DNA from: Ephemerocybe angulata
Lineage: Eukaryota; Basidiomycota; Agaricomycetes; Agaricales; Psathyrellaceae
Assembly (NCBI GenBank): GCA_013368325.1
Contig: JAACJK010000109.1
Span: 1,736,001-1,800,000 of the forward strand
DNA: 64,000 nucleotides
Direction of reading: 5' to 3'
The notes beneath the pieces are model-generated. The model did no database searches. It had not been told where the DNA came from and saw nothing but the letters and a program-made list of their open reading frames with translations. Numbering within the stretch: the stretch's first letter is position 1; the number at the start of each line of letters is the position of its first letter. Shown piece by piece: positions 26,291 through 38,912 of the stretch. The translations under genes were made by a program, and so were the position numbers.

Positions 26291-28908
26291 CTACTTCGAG
26301 CTCACTAAGCTCACTTTCAACGGCAATTGCAGTTTTCGTTCTCCTGTAGGCAGTACTTCGGCATCTTCCGTTGTGGGTTGCACAATGGCGTTCATCTCCC
26401 AAATGACTTTCTGGCCAGTCGGAGAGAATTTGAACTTTTGGAGGAGCAGACTCAGGACAACCTCTGCACGAAGGGAAAGTTTCGAATCAGTAAAATGCTC
26501 CCATGATCGTTATCGCAGAACTAGACCATCAACTCACTCATCTCGAGTTGCGAGAACTTGAATCCAATGCAGGCGCGACCACCACCTATGAATGTCATGC
26601 TGCAGATAGACTTAGCCTTCCAGACATAGATCTGCTGGGAATGCAGTGGACTTACAGATGAGAGTAGATGCCTGGAACCTTGGCTTCGGAGACGGTGTTG
26701 GGAAGGGGGTTCATCCACCTCTCAGGCTTCCACTCATCAGCGTCAGGCCCCCAAATCTTCGGATCTCGGTTGCACGAGAGGATTGAAAATACAACGTCCG
26801 TTCCCGCTGGAATGAGGATCTCGTTGATCTCTTTCCCGCTTTTGGAGAGGATAGGCTCCGAAAGAGGGAGCATGACATCTTCACGGGCGCTAACCGAAGT
26901 GTGTCAGGATATACTGTGCATCAAGCCAAAAATGAGATGCGACGTACTGTCTCGAGAGAGTTGGGATTGATGGATACCTGGGCATAATTTAGTACTTAGA
27001 AGCTGGGATTATGGAAAAGTGGGACTTACAATCGTAATGTTTCTCTGCAGATGGCGTCTAGCCACGGCAAAGCCATCACAGTGTCGAAATCTAACTCGGA
27101 GCCGTGTTCCTCGGATGCCTTGCTGACCTCTTCGCGGACTTTGTCCTGTACGTCGGGGTTCTGGCTCAGAAGGTCAAGGATTCGCGCCAGAGCATTTGAA
27201 GTGGTGTCCATGGCGGCAAATGTCAACGTTCTATATAAGAGCCAGTATAAGCACAGTAAAAGAGTAGCGAGGGAAATTGCCGTACGAGATCTGGGCGAGT
27301 AACTCGCTATCTGGGAGCTTATCTTCCTGGGACGCATTCATGTTGGCTTTGACTAGAAGGTAGCGAGAGGTCAGTAATCATACTCCCCGGAACTATGAAA
27401 CACAGCCACGTACCGAGAATGCTCATGATATCCTTCCCTCCACCAACCCTAGCTGACGGGTCCTCCCCTCTCGCCAACGCGCGCTTCGTAGACTCAAAGA
27501 TATCGACCGAGGTATTGTGCATGATATCAACAATGTCCCGAACTTCATGAAGCGCCTTCCAAGGCAAAGTGTCGACCACCCAGCGCTGGAATCCCGACGA
27601 GCCGACATTGAAGATGTGTGGCCAGATAAGGAACCGCGTAAGGAGGATTCCCGTATTGTTGACTCCGCGGCTAGAACCAGAGCATCAGGGACCAAGTCAC
27701 GCCGGCGGTAAGTGGATGCGAAAGGCGAGACTTACAGGAGATTCTTGACGGATATCCCGAATTGATGCTGGACACCGTCGGGCTCCAGGGTGTCGAAGGA
27801 GTATCCGAAGCCGCTTTGTCCGATGAGTTCGAGTGCAGTGCGGGTCATCCACTGGAGCATGTCGATCTAAAGTAGAGGATTAGGGGATAGGAGGTACTGC
27901 GCATGTGAAAGGTCGTACCTCTGTCTCTCCAGACTCAATTTGCTTCGTTATAGATCGTTGGAGCTGTGGGGCATCGGTTACATGTCTAGTTAAAATTCAA
28001 GAGCACTAGGACTCTACCTTCTGAGTGACGCTGTAGAAAGTCGGGGCTACGCAGATGTTGATGAGTTCCGGCACCCAGAAATGTGAGAACAGACAACTCA
28101 CTCATCTCCTTCATGTGAGTCGTCGAAAATACAGGGTTCAAAAGCTTCCTTTGCTTCTTATGGTGGTCGCCTGTCGCTCCAGTGAGCTCCTGAACCACAT
28201 TTTCGGCAAGAGACATGCTTACCTAGAGTGGAGAGAAGGCCGAGCCCAAACATCTTCCCATTGGTTCTGAAGTAAACGAATAAACCATCTTGCTATTGGT
28301 AGGCCCGAGTTCGTGGCTGGATCACTGACCTGATGAAGTCCTCCGGTTCCTCAAAGATATGTTGATCCTGGACAAAAGAGAGATTGTAAGAGGCCAGAAC
28401 TGCCTGGGGCAGCTGTATGTCTGTCTCGCACCTTGACAATGATGTGATGAAGCGCCTTGGGATCATAGACGTATAGCCCGGGCGCCTAACCATAGACATT
28501 GCGTTAACTCCAAGCCCACCATCGTATGATAAGTTCCTTGAACACATACGCTGAAAAACATTGTGATACGAGAAACACGACCATCTGTAAAAGATTTTCT
28601 CAATCAGCAAGCAGCTTAGAAACTCTCACAGGAACCGTACGAACATGTCTTCGCGGCGTTAAAGTTGAAATCCCAGCCTTTGGTTTTGTCGAAAACGTCA
28701 AGCAGGTTTCCTAATCGACCAATGAATGAGGATAAGGTGTTGCGCCAGAGACTATGAGGGCTTAGCGCTTACCTGCGAGCCAAGAGTTGGAGCCGGGTCC
28801 AGGAATATGAGCGAACGGGTCGCGAGCGAAGGCGCGCTTGAGGATGCGCCATCCGACCCAGGTGCCTAGGAAGACTGAGAGAAGCTGGATGATGGGGGAA
28901 GAAGCCAT
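26291..28908 (-). CDS. Cytochrome P450 monooxygenase
   Basis: Seventeen exons can be joined in frame on the minus strand, beginning 28908-28773, 28710-28645, 28584-28550, 28485-28432 and 28367-28330. The N-terminus has a membrane anchor (IIQLLSVFLGTWVGW) and a proline-rich hinge HIPGPGS. Landmarks in order: RKLLNPVFSTTHMKEM, the I-helix region TLTFAAMDTTSNALA (the oxygen-activating AMDTTS), the K-helix ETLRLYPS (ExxR), the PERF-like region PERWMNP, and the heme loop FIGGGRACIG with the axial cysteine. The last exon starts after an intron inside QLEM. Many such genes exist in mushrooms, in detoxification and secondary metabolism. I see no biosynthetic partners beside it, so the substrate is unknown. 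Confidence 0.93.
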
Positions 28909-28947
28909 GTGTGTGTGTGATTTTTTACGATACCGTCAGTGGCCTGA

Positions 28948-28953
28948 TATATA
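28948..28953 (-). promoter_or_regulatory. TATA box of the P450 gene
   Basis: TATATA about 40 nt upstream of the ATG at 28908, implying a very short leader. Confidence 0.45.
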
Positions 28954-30565
28954 CTCTGGATGGTCGCTCCATAGTATCATACACGCCCCCCGTACTAGTA
29001 GGAACTTTGCATCGCCCAGGCGGCCCAACGTTGGTGATCGGGCTTGCACTTCGGACACAGCCCGTTACAAATCGATATTTGAAAGCATGAGGGCGAAAAG
29101 AGAGTCGTACGTGTTCCCGGCACACGTCAGGGCAATGCGAGGACCTTAAGGAGGGCTTTACGGCCTTCGATAAAGCTGCCAGGTTGGTCAGTTGCGCGGG
29201 AAAGTGGACTGGTAGTCATCAAAAAGTCGAGATGGGCGCTCTGGATAAATGGAAGGACGCTTACTAGTAGAACCGCAGCAATAAGGAAACCACCTTTGGT
29301 GATGACGCCCTTGCCAATATTCGTACTTACGATGCGGACGCAGAGCGGAGATGGAACACGAGTAGCTGGAGTATGAGCTGGGTGTGGTGCGAGGCGGAGA
29401 CCTCCTCCTGCCCATCAGGGTGGATGGGGGAGATGGAAAAGATAAGAAGAAATAAATCGTAGATGGGTGAAGGCCAGGACCAAATTCGTTTCCCAAAGCA
29501 TGCAAGCAGCAAGACAGTAGCTGGGTTTCGCGGCCAATGCTCCCCAGGCTGCGTTTCTCACTGGCTAGTCGACATTCGACGCATCATGCAATAAATCACG
29601 CGCACAGCTGTACTCAGGGGCTCAGTGCGATTGTCAACGCTTGAAGCAAGAGGGGACGAACCTGTGTTGGAAATTTTTGGGGGCGTCTGAATCGCTGTGT
29701 TGACCGGTTCTGTCACCTTTCCTCGAGGTTTCACCACTCCGGGTGTAAGGAATGGACTGAGGTACTTCCCAGTCTCATACCAGCTTCAATGAAACTACGG
29801 ACGCAAACCTCTGGAACCTGTGTATTGTGGACAGCTCAAACAAGCGCCTGTGGCGGCGGAGGGTACGCGTTAGGCCAAATTGAAGCGGAGTTAGAGCTTG
29901 GTAATCCGGATCAGCGTCTCGGAACCTTATACTGACAGGATTGTGAAAGCTGAATCGTTCATTACCAGACCCAGTTCACACTTTCAATCATCCTACACGC
30001 CTGAGTAAAATGTAAATAAACCTCCTAATCCTGCTGGGATTATACGTACCTTCGTATGCCTCCCCCACTGGTCTGACACCCTGGACTAGTTAGGGAAATA
30101 TTTTTCATCATAAACGACAAGGTACTGGCCTAACTAATTTTGAAGGACTAGTGATGTTCAAGACACACAACACGGTCGCGCGCCCGACACGCGACGGCAT
30201 TTTTTGGGTGGGTGATTGAGTCTATAGTCCGCAGGAACTTGAACTGTGTTCAAGATGAGTACTAGGAGTGGTCAAAATATCTTCAATTCTCCTCAATAGT
30301 GGATCCGATGACGAGACGCGGCGCCGGGCAACGTCTCAACGCCCTGTCGATTCCAAAAACTTGGAGTCTCTCTCTCGACCTCCAATACACATATACCCTT
30401 CATATACTGAATGAACATGAATGGTGTCTTTGTGAAACAAAACATGGTTTCCTGAGGATGAGACTGTTTTGACCGTGGGTAGACCGTGGCGCCGCACGCG
30501 GGAGCGGCTTAGCCTGACTTTACTCCCGCCAACTCCTTCCTTCTGGCTCGAGGCCAGCCATTCTC
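28954..30565. other. Divergent intergenic region
   Basis: Shared upstream region of the P450 and nucleoporin genes, 1.6 kb. A 105-codon minus-strand frame near 29188-29505 is not convincing. Nothing else recognised. Confidence 0.45.
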
Positions 30566-33500
30566 ATGTCCAATATCTCAGAGTCCTCTGTACGCTCGAA
30601 TCTAATTGACATGTAAGTGCTGATTGGGGCAGGAGCTATCTATGAGTGGAAAGATAACAAAGCTTTTCAGTTCTTATGCCCAACTGCATGAGATTCTCGG
30701 GGCTGGTTTAGAGGGCGTCACCCCCGAGGCCTTGAAGGGATACCTCGAAACGCGAAAGGATGTTCTCGGAAACATCAGGTCGATATTCGGCAAGCCCTCG
30801 GACGCGTCGCGCAAGAAGATCCAGAGCGGTTCAGTAACGCTGCCAGACGGTGTCACGGTGAAGGTCGAGGAGGCAGACAAGGAATTCATATTCGCCATCA
30901 GCTCAAGATACCAAATCGATGAAGTCCAGGCGCTCATTCTCCTGCGGTCGTTCCTTTACAACAGGGGTCTTCCAGAGACGGTGAAGGCGGATTCAGCAGC
31001 GGAGATGGTGGAGGAATTGGTGTTGGCTATCGCGCCGTACTACTACTCGGAGAAGCTGTGCGTTGTCCGATTGCTGGGCCCCCTCCTTCGAGCAGTTGTG
31101 GACCCGGAAGAGCCTCTGTACCGAATTGCCGAAGACATCGTGCCCCGAATCGCCCCCGACCCGGTGCAATTCGCCCTCGACGTTGTCGCGGAATACAGCG
31201 CGAAGACCAAAGAACCCCTTCCAAAGAAACTTCGAAGCGCACCCAAGGCCGCACAGGAATGGATCAAGCAAAACCTGAAAGAACAACTTGCCTTGCTGGA
31301 GGTGCTGTTCTGGGCTATGTGGGGTTTCGTGCCTTGCGCGCCGACGATAGTCCTCAAAGTGCTGGAAGCCGCCTACGCCACTTCTCTCGGCACGAACCAG
31401 GAGAACGACACGCTCATGCTCGACGCGGAAAGCCAGCAGCTGAAGGAGGACTGCTACGCGTTTTGGATCCTCATCACCACCGAGGTGCTGGAGTTGGAAA
31501 CCCTCGGGCACGAAGAATCTCTCGAACTCTCGACGACGCCGTCAGGGAAGACCCTCTACGTCGCCTCTCCCGACACCCTCCTCAAAATCCACGACCTCGT
31601 CCTTTCCAACACCAACAGCCAATTCGTGTGCACCTACCTTGGATGGACGTACGTCCTGTCGCGTATCGTGGCCAAGGCAAAATCCCTCGACTCCATCCCT
31701 CCCGCCTACGAAACCTTCCTCAATACCATCAACCCTACGCTAACGAGGGCGTTCACCCAGGACCCTGAGCCCATACATATCGGGATGGCGAAAGCGTGTC
31801 TAAATCCGGATGCTGGCCTCTTCCCACTTCTCAACAGTCTTCTCACCAAGTCCCCCGTGTTCGTGCTGTCTGCAGCGTGGAGAACAGGGTCGTCCGTCAC
31901 GGAACCAAACGCGATCGCATTCCGCTCTGCGATGAAAGGTACGAATGTTACACCAAGCAAGACTAAATCTAACGCTTTCTTAGGTCTGGTTATTGCCCTT
32001 GTGGAACTCGTGGAGGTTGAATACATCCCCGACTTCGACGGCCTTGTCGACGTGTGGGTTGCCCTGTTCGGACGAAGCGAATCCAGCTGCGTAGCTCCAC
32101 TATGCTCGCAATACTGGCAGCAAGATTACAAGCTCAACCCCGCCCGAGCCGCTATAATCGATGTCGCCAGAAACCGCTTCCCCGTGCAAATCCAACCCCT
32201 ACTCAAGCTCCTCCGGGCGATGACAGGCGCAGGCTTCCTCGAGACGGACCCGCTTTCGACGGCGGATCATGGCCCGGAAGGCGACGTGCTCAGCCCAGAG
32301 CGTCAAGTCTGCGACCGCTTCGTGTACTACTTCTTCAGGCAGCTGCCGAGGTACGCGCAGTATATACCCTTGAGCGAATGTACCGGGCCCCACCCCGTGT
32401 ACGAGAAACAGCCAGAACGATATTCAAGTGGCTCCACGACGTTCACGTACACGAATACTCGGCCTATTCGTCTCCCTGGTGGCTCATGCCTAAAAGCTCG
32501 GTCGATCGGAACAGTGATCAGTGCTGATAGCTCGGACCATATCGTCGTCTCTTGGTTGCACGAACATTCGGGGTGGAAACTTATTTTGGAGATCTTGACA
32601 GACTACGTCAACCGGCGACACCTTCACCAAAAATCTGGTGGTCCGTTACAAGACTTGTCTTTCGCTCGCCGGGCGGCCTCAACATCCGCCATTACGCTAC
32701 ACATCGCGCAGGCTGGCATGGAGATCAACGAGGACAACGACGAGGTTATCGTGACGGAATCGCTCGACTTGGTTCGCAGCATCATCCAAGCCAATCCGGA
32801 CCTGGCAGAGATGTTGATGGCTTCGCTAGAAGACGGAGAACCGGTTGTATCTCACCTACGCACTGAACTTCAGCCCCCGGATTTGGTGCAGTTGACGACC
32901 ATGATTCTCGAGGAAGCATTGTCGAGGTCGAATGGCCGTGCGAGATCGGACACGCGCATCCAACTCATCACCTCCGCCCTCAGCGTCCTCTCCGCCCTCC
33001 TCGCCAACCCTACCTACTCCAACCGTGTATGGCTATACATCCGATCCACCACTGCATTGTTCGGAACGGAGAAGCGACCCGGAAATGCCTCTGGGGTGCT
33101 CTCATCCGAACGTGCCACGGGACATTACACCATGACGCTCGCCCTCCTCTACCTCGTCCAACAACTCTTCTACGACGCGACGCTATCGATTCTCCCAGAC
33201 AACACGAAGCTTCAGCAGCTGAAGGAGGAGGTTCTGCTGCGCGCCGTGCGCTTCGTGCATACGGAGATTTGGATTGAACACCTGGGGTGGAAGTACGCTC
33301 AGCTGGGGGACCGATTCGAGATCGGGAGGCGCATCGCGAGTTTGTACTCTAGCATCCTCAAATTGTCGCCTTTGACAGTCGAGAACCGGCCCTACGCATT
33401 GCTGAGCCAGACCATCGCCGATGTGCTGCTCTTCAAGGCTACGACGTCCACCATCAGTCCCCTCGTATCGTCGCTCAGCAGTGGGGCCCATATCTCGCGG

Positions 33501-36500
33501 ATGCTGCGCTCGTCCCGCCGGTACGGGGACACAAGGCGCCTCTTGCTTTTGCTCGACGCGCTTCTGCAGCTCAGCAGGCAGATTCTGAACCTCAAAATGA
33601 ACTCGGGCGCGGCGGCGGCGGCGAAACCTTCGTTGCTGGAACAACTGTTCTGTGCACGGGTGATTGGGCCTGGAGCAGCGACCCAGGAGAACATCATCTC
33701 GAGGCAGGAGCCCATTGACGTGTTGGCTGGGTATGTCAGGGATCGGGATATTGGGCCGGACGTGCCGTTGCAGGCGATACGGCTTTTGACGACGCTGGCG
33801 ACGAGTATGTCGTTGGTTAGCCCGTCGCCGCCGACTATTATTGGGCATTTGTCGAGGCCGGAGGAGGTTGTGTCGTCGTTCGTGAGGATCATCGAGCATC
33901 CGTATGATGATGTGGACTTGCGGATTGCAATTTGGAATTTCATTACGCTGGTGGTCGATACGGAGCCGGCGCTGGGTGGGTTGTTTGTGACTGGGAAGTT
34001 TAGGATGGCTGTGGATGTGAAGATGGAGGCGGAGGACGTGAAGGGGAAGAAGAAGGAGGAGGTGGATGTGAAGGAGAAGGCGGTTGTACCTGTCGGCAAA
34101 AGCGCGCAGAGGAATACGCTGAGCACGGCGAACGAGTTCTTGTCGTCGTGGAAGCAGTTGTGGGAGTTCAATCCTCAGTTGCTCTCCACGATTCTGCACT
34201 TCCTCACCGTTGTCTGGGAGCATGCTTTGGAGCACAAGGCGTCTATCTCGGCGATGCAAGCGGATCCGAAGTTCTGGGCAATCATCTCTGGCATCATCCA
34301 GGAGGAAGTGGGCCCTGTGCCGGAATACGAGACGACGGAGTACTTGATGATCGAGAAGTTGCGGCATTCGAACCACCACGAGGCGGTTGTGTTCCATGCC
34401 TACCGGACACTCGCCAAGTCGTTCGCCGTCCAACTCGCCAGCCTCGATATTGGGTACCACCTGCAGTCTACCGCGAGCAATGGTGCACCGAAGAAGCCGC
34501 AGAGCTTCCTGGCCCTGGAGCCGAGGTTCAAGGTCGAAGAAGAGCTCAGTGAACTGCTCTCAGAGGCGGCCCCTAGTCCTTATGCACCCTCCCTCTACGA
34601 CAAGGTGACGGAGATTTTGAAGAGGGACTTCCCTGGACTGTCGCTGAGCGAGTTGGAGTCCCAGGACCCCCTTTCGGATCGCCAATACGGAGACCGGTTC
34701 ACTTTCTCGCTGCCCCTGCTTCAGGAACGCCTCCAGGCATATAGGGCGGTGCTTGAAGTTGATCCTATGGAAGAAGACCCTACCGACGTCGTCACCCGTG
34801 CTGTGCTTTCGATCAACTTGAATCTATCGCTCACACATGCTCAGAATGCGCTTGGGGAAAGCTGGGAAACTCTCCTTCGACATTCGATACCGTACCTCAG
34901 GAGCGACGCAGGCGTGCGACCGATCCTCATCAACATCGCGGCGGACATATCCTCGGGCATTGCATTGGAGAAGAGACAGGGAGAGATGATGGCGTCTATC
35001 CACGGCACGAGGCTCTCCCTCCTTCTCGCCATTCTGGAGGTTGCGTGGTTCTCATCGACGCCAAAGCCAGCAGAGACCAAGGCGTTCTTCAGTCTCGTGA
35101 AGAACCTGCGCGACATCGTTTTGAACAAAGCGCAGGCACCCATCACCTCCTTCATGAGCACGCTTCCGAATCCTTTCCACCGACCTCTCCTCCAACTCAT
35201 CTTCTTCTGCGCGAAGGAGGCTGGGCTTTTGATGAACAGGCCCAACGTTCCGAACTCCGACCAGCGGCTCACGATCTTCCAGACCATCGAGGCCGCCTTG
35301 AACCTCGTGTTGGAAGGCCTTGCGATTGTGTTTGTCGCAGCGCAGAGCAGGCAGGACGTGGACCTGGATCGGGACATGGAGCTCCTCGTGTCGGTGTTCC
35401 AGCAGTGCTCCCGGCCGGATGTGTCGCCATCGTCTACGTACTGGCTGTCGAGGTGTCAGGAAACGGACGTTATGCGGTCGAGCTTGGAGTTGTTCAGCCG
35501 GACCGACTTGTCTGGCCTCTCGAACCTGCCGCTGCTATTGTCGAGAAAGCATCCGCTCTACGCACCACACATCCTCCTGTTCCACATGGCGGTTGTCAGC
35601 AACCCCATCGCTGCTGAGCGCTTGGCCAGCGAGGGCTTGCTGTCCGCGTACAGCAACAACAGCATCAGTGCAGCCATCAGCTCAGGTCGGGTCGACGTCA
35701 TTGTCCCTGAACTTCCTGGAGAGAGGAGTCCAGTGCATCTGGAGTACTGCTCGATGTTGGCCATTGTGGCGGCGGTGATCACTGCGTTTGGCCGACACAA
35801 CCACTACTTCGATGCGGAGGCGTGCGGGTTCGTGCAGCTGTATGGAGACCAGATTTCGAGGGCGCTGTCGTGGACGGTCGGGGACTCCATCACGATGCCG
35901 CTTGTGGAAGAGATCGAGCAGACTGTTAACCTCTTCTACGCCATCGCCGCGAGCGTTCCTACGGCGGCCAAGTTGAACCCCGCTGTGGAGAAGGTTCTGC
36001 GGGTGTTTACGAGTCACTCGTTGTTGTTGCTCCAGCAGATCAACTATGCTGTGACGCACCCGAACCATCTGGGGAGCCTGTTCGAGCCTATCACTTCGGA
36101 CGAGAGGACACAGCATGAAAAGAGTCAAGGGATTGCCGACCCGCTGAAGCGCCCTCTTATTGCGCATCTGGTGCATCGGCTGTTCAGGCTGTCGAGCAAT
36201 ATCGTTGGGACGTTGGTGTGCATCAGCAAGGCGGATATGGTTTTGGTTGGCAACCAGGAGGATTGGCCTTTGAATGAAGCATTGGTCGTGCCGGTAAGCA
36301 TAGCATTCTTTAGCTGGCTCCATTATTTGACTCTAATTCTTTGTCTCTATCTTTGCAGCACTCGAAAGTTGTGCTTGGGGAACCTGCCTCGCTTGGAACA
36401 CTTCTGGAACTGGGGAATTGCAGCCTCGATATCATCAAAGACTTCGTGAACCGACCAGCAGGACAGGCGTTGACACCAGTAACAGCGAACGCTACCCGCA

Positions 36501-36949
36501 GCACGTCTTCATTGGACGTTCGCCAGGGACTCATCACAGCCCGGCGGAATCTGGAGAGTGTGTGCGTCTATGCTGTGACGCAGTTGGCGATGTGGCTTTC
36601 CAAGCCCGAGTTCGATGTTGGCAGCGGGCAAGAGGATGGGGATGAGGCGATGGACGAGGGCGGTCCTGGGGGCCAGGGAGGGGGAAGCACTGTTGGTACT
36701 GTGGCGCTGGGGAGTCTGTCGAAGGATCGGAGACCGGGTGCGCAGAGGTCGTCGACTTCGATATCGATGGCGGAGCGGCTGAGGAGGGGGATGACGGGGG
36801 ATATGGCGAGTGATCTTTTGTCGCTGTTGAACAAGGCGAAGCCGCTTATAGCGAAGAGCGATGGGGTGATTGGGGAGAAGACGAAGCCGGTGGATGTTAC
36901 TCAGGCTCTGATTGTGTTCGTGCAGGAACGGATTGTTACCAAGTCGTAG
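30566..36949 (+). CDS. Large scaffold nucleoporin, Nup188 type
   Basis: Proposed exons 30566-30612, 30671-31938, 31984-36293 and 36359-36949, about 2071 aa. The protein is a long, mostly helical solenoid without membrane segments, the size of Nup188/Nup192/Nup205. The start ASRKKIQSGSVTLPDGV and DEVQALILLRSFLYN and the segment SGWKLILEILTDYVNRR resemble fungal Nup188; assignment between Nup188 and Nup205 is by memory of family pattern. The start is set by a short first exon (MSNISESSVRSNLID) joined through a 58-nt GTAAGT...TTTCAG intron; without it the first in-frame ATG is 30642. The 45-nt intron at 31939-31983 keeps the frame open if unspliced. It would help build the inner ring of the nuclear pore. 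Confidence 0.72.
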
Positions 36950-37117
36950 ACTGTAGTTGTGTCCCGAGTTTTCGTGTAGTTGTTGTACTGTAGTTTTGCC
37001 TTCCGTTTCTTTTTTTCTTATTCTTTCGTACTCACCCTTGCTTACGCTTTCTTTTCAGTTGTCCTGCCCTCGCTCTTTTATATTGTTTTAACAACTTAAA
37101 TCCCTCGCTGTTTCTAA

Positions 37118-38553
37118 CTACTGAGTTAAAACCTCTGCTCCATCCTTCGTGATCAGGACCATATGTTCTGCCTGAGCCCCTCTGGCACAGTTCTACGCAT
37201 TGAAGACAGGTTAGTATAAACAGAAATCCAAGGCCAGGGAAGAGAGTGCACTGACTTCAGTAGACGCTGTCCATCCGTCGGGGAATATCCAGGTGGTAGG
37301 GTCTGTTCCCTGGATGATGGCCGGCTGGTTGCAGAAAGTAGCTGAGTATTCCAGAGCAGCCATCCTATTACAGTCCTCTACACACCTCAATAGTAAAGCA
37401 ATGACCTGGTTGCATAAGCCCGGGTTCTTCATTCACTGTACTCATGTTAACTTGAGAAAACCTTGACAAATCTCGACCAGGAAGACCTACAAGAATGGAT
37501 AATCCACGGTGCGCTGTGGAATACTGGACCTATGCCATGACCCGTAAAATGAGGGGAGACGCAAAAAGGTTTGCCTTTTAGAAGCTCGTGAATGGCTCTC
37601 CCAATTCCTTTGAAAGGTTTTCCGGGGCCGCAGGCTGATATCCCAGCCTTTAAAGCTTCGTTTGTGATGGATATGAGTTCTTTGCCTTGTTCATCCTGAG
37701 ATGCACGTATCGAGGTTAGCAATGCCTGACGTTTTGACAAACTGTGGAACTCACCACGTCTCCGACAAGGAACATTTGCGAGGTGTCGCCGTGGTATCCA
37801 TTGAGGTAGAGAGTTACATCGATATTGATGATGTCTCCATCTGCAAGAGGGTGACTGGGGCAATTGGGTTCAACGGAAGCCTTCTCGGGTGGTATACCGC
37901 TTACTGGTCGGGGATGCCATGCACAACGACGTTGTTAACACTGTAGACGTCAGAAACCAAATCAAACTGGAGTTAACAGCCGCTCTCACCTCGTGCAACA
38001 TGCTTTGGGAAACCCCTGATATCTCAGAGGCGAGGGGTAGGCTCCGTGCTTCTCGATGAAGTCGCATACAGCTTCGTCAATCTCCTCCGTCGTCACTCCG
38101 ACCTCGGGTAATCAAAAGGGTTCAAAACTGCACCTTAGCTTTTCACCATCGAAACGAAGAAGTTCGGCCGCGCACCTTGACCAAGGTCCCCGCGTATTCG
38201 CGGACCTTCTTAGCCAGCTTTGCTGCCTCCCGTACACCCTCCTCCTGCTTTCCCCCCAGCTCAATCTTGCCCCGGAATGCCAGTTCCTCCGGGCTAAGTT
38301 CACGACCGCTTGCGTAGGGAGGCCATTCGACCTGTGATTTCATCCTCCGTGGGGGTATATGGGCCGTTCCAAAGACAAATGGTTCCTCTGGTAGGATGAC
38401 GCGGTATAATCCAAAGTCGTCATCTTCTGGCTCTGGTGCTGGAGGATTCGAGAGTGTATAGTGGCGCTGGAGATGGTTCATGGGTTTGGGAACTATTCGA
38501 GGTCTTATTGGGCGTGAAGCGTAGGATATTCGTCTTAGAAATGGCTGGAGCAT
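37118..38553 (-). CDS. Type I methionine aminopeptidase, probably mitochondrial
   Basis: Exons on the minus strand include 38553-38176, 38102-37990, 37940-37905, 37854-37755, 37695-37491, one starting at 37435, and two more ending at 37118. The Arg-rich, acid-poor start ([19 protein letters not shown]) looks like a mitochondrial presequence and no zinc-finger N-domain is present. All five metal ligands of the pita-bread fold are visible: Asp in IINIDVTLY, Asp in YHGDTSQ, His in GHGIGPVFH, Glu in FTIEP and Glu in ASTEN. The product removes initiator methionine from nascent proteins. It converges on the nucleoporin gene with 168 nt between stops and is divergent from the AIG1-type gene. Confidence 0.92.
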
Positions 38554-38912
38554 GGTGGTTGGAGTTCAAGAGAGTGGGCCCGCATCAAGCGGAACCCCAG
38601 CAGTGATGGACCCACGGCTCGAAAGATAAGATAAGATTGGCGCCCACAGCTTAAGATCCAACTCCGATCGCTGCTTCTCGTTCTTTAAGTAACTTTGGCG
38701 CTGTCTAAAATGTTCCCACCTTCTCCGAGAACCGAAATACTATCTCCCTTATCATTCCCTCGCTGTAAACACGTTGGGAGCGCATGTTCGATGCGCAGCA
38801 GAGCTTGAACTTGGCATTTAAACTGCGTTGGGCTTGTGCTGCGTAGCTACTTCGTTGCTTCCTCCTATCCCCTTCCCAAAACCCAAGTATCTGTAAAGAC
38901 TTTGGATTGAAT
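38554..38912. promoter_or_regulatory. Shared divergent promoter region
   Basis: 359 nt between the start codons of the head-to-head aminopeptidase and AIG1-type genes. No clear TATA box; both promoters must fit here. Confidence 0.5.

Noticed and set aside
28838..29505. Small ORFs on both strands upstream of the P450 gene
   Set aside because: No family resemblance, low-complexity or anti-promoter translations, and no intron support.
33183..34460. 425-codon minus-strand frame inside the nucleoporin gene
   Set aside because: Arg/His/Leu-rich translation typical of an antisense shadow; the sense frame is clearly coding.
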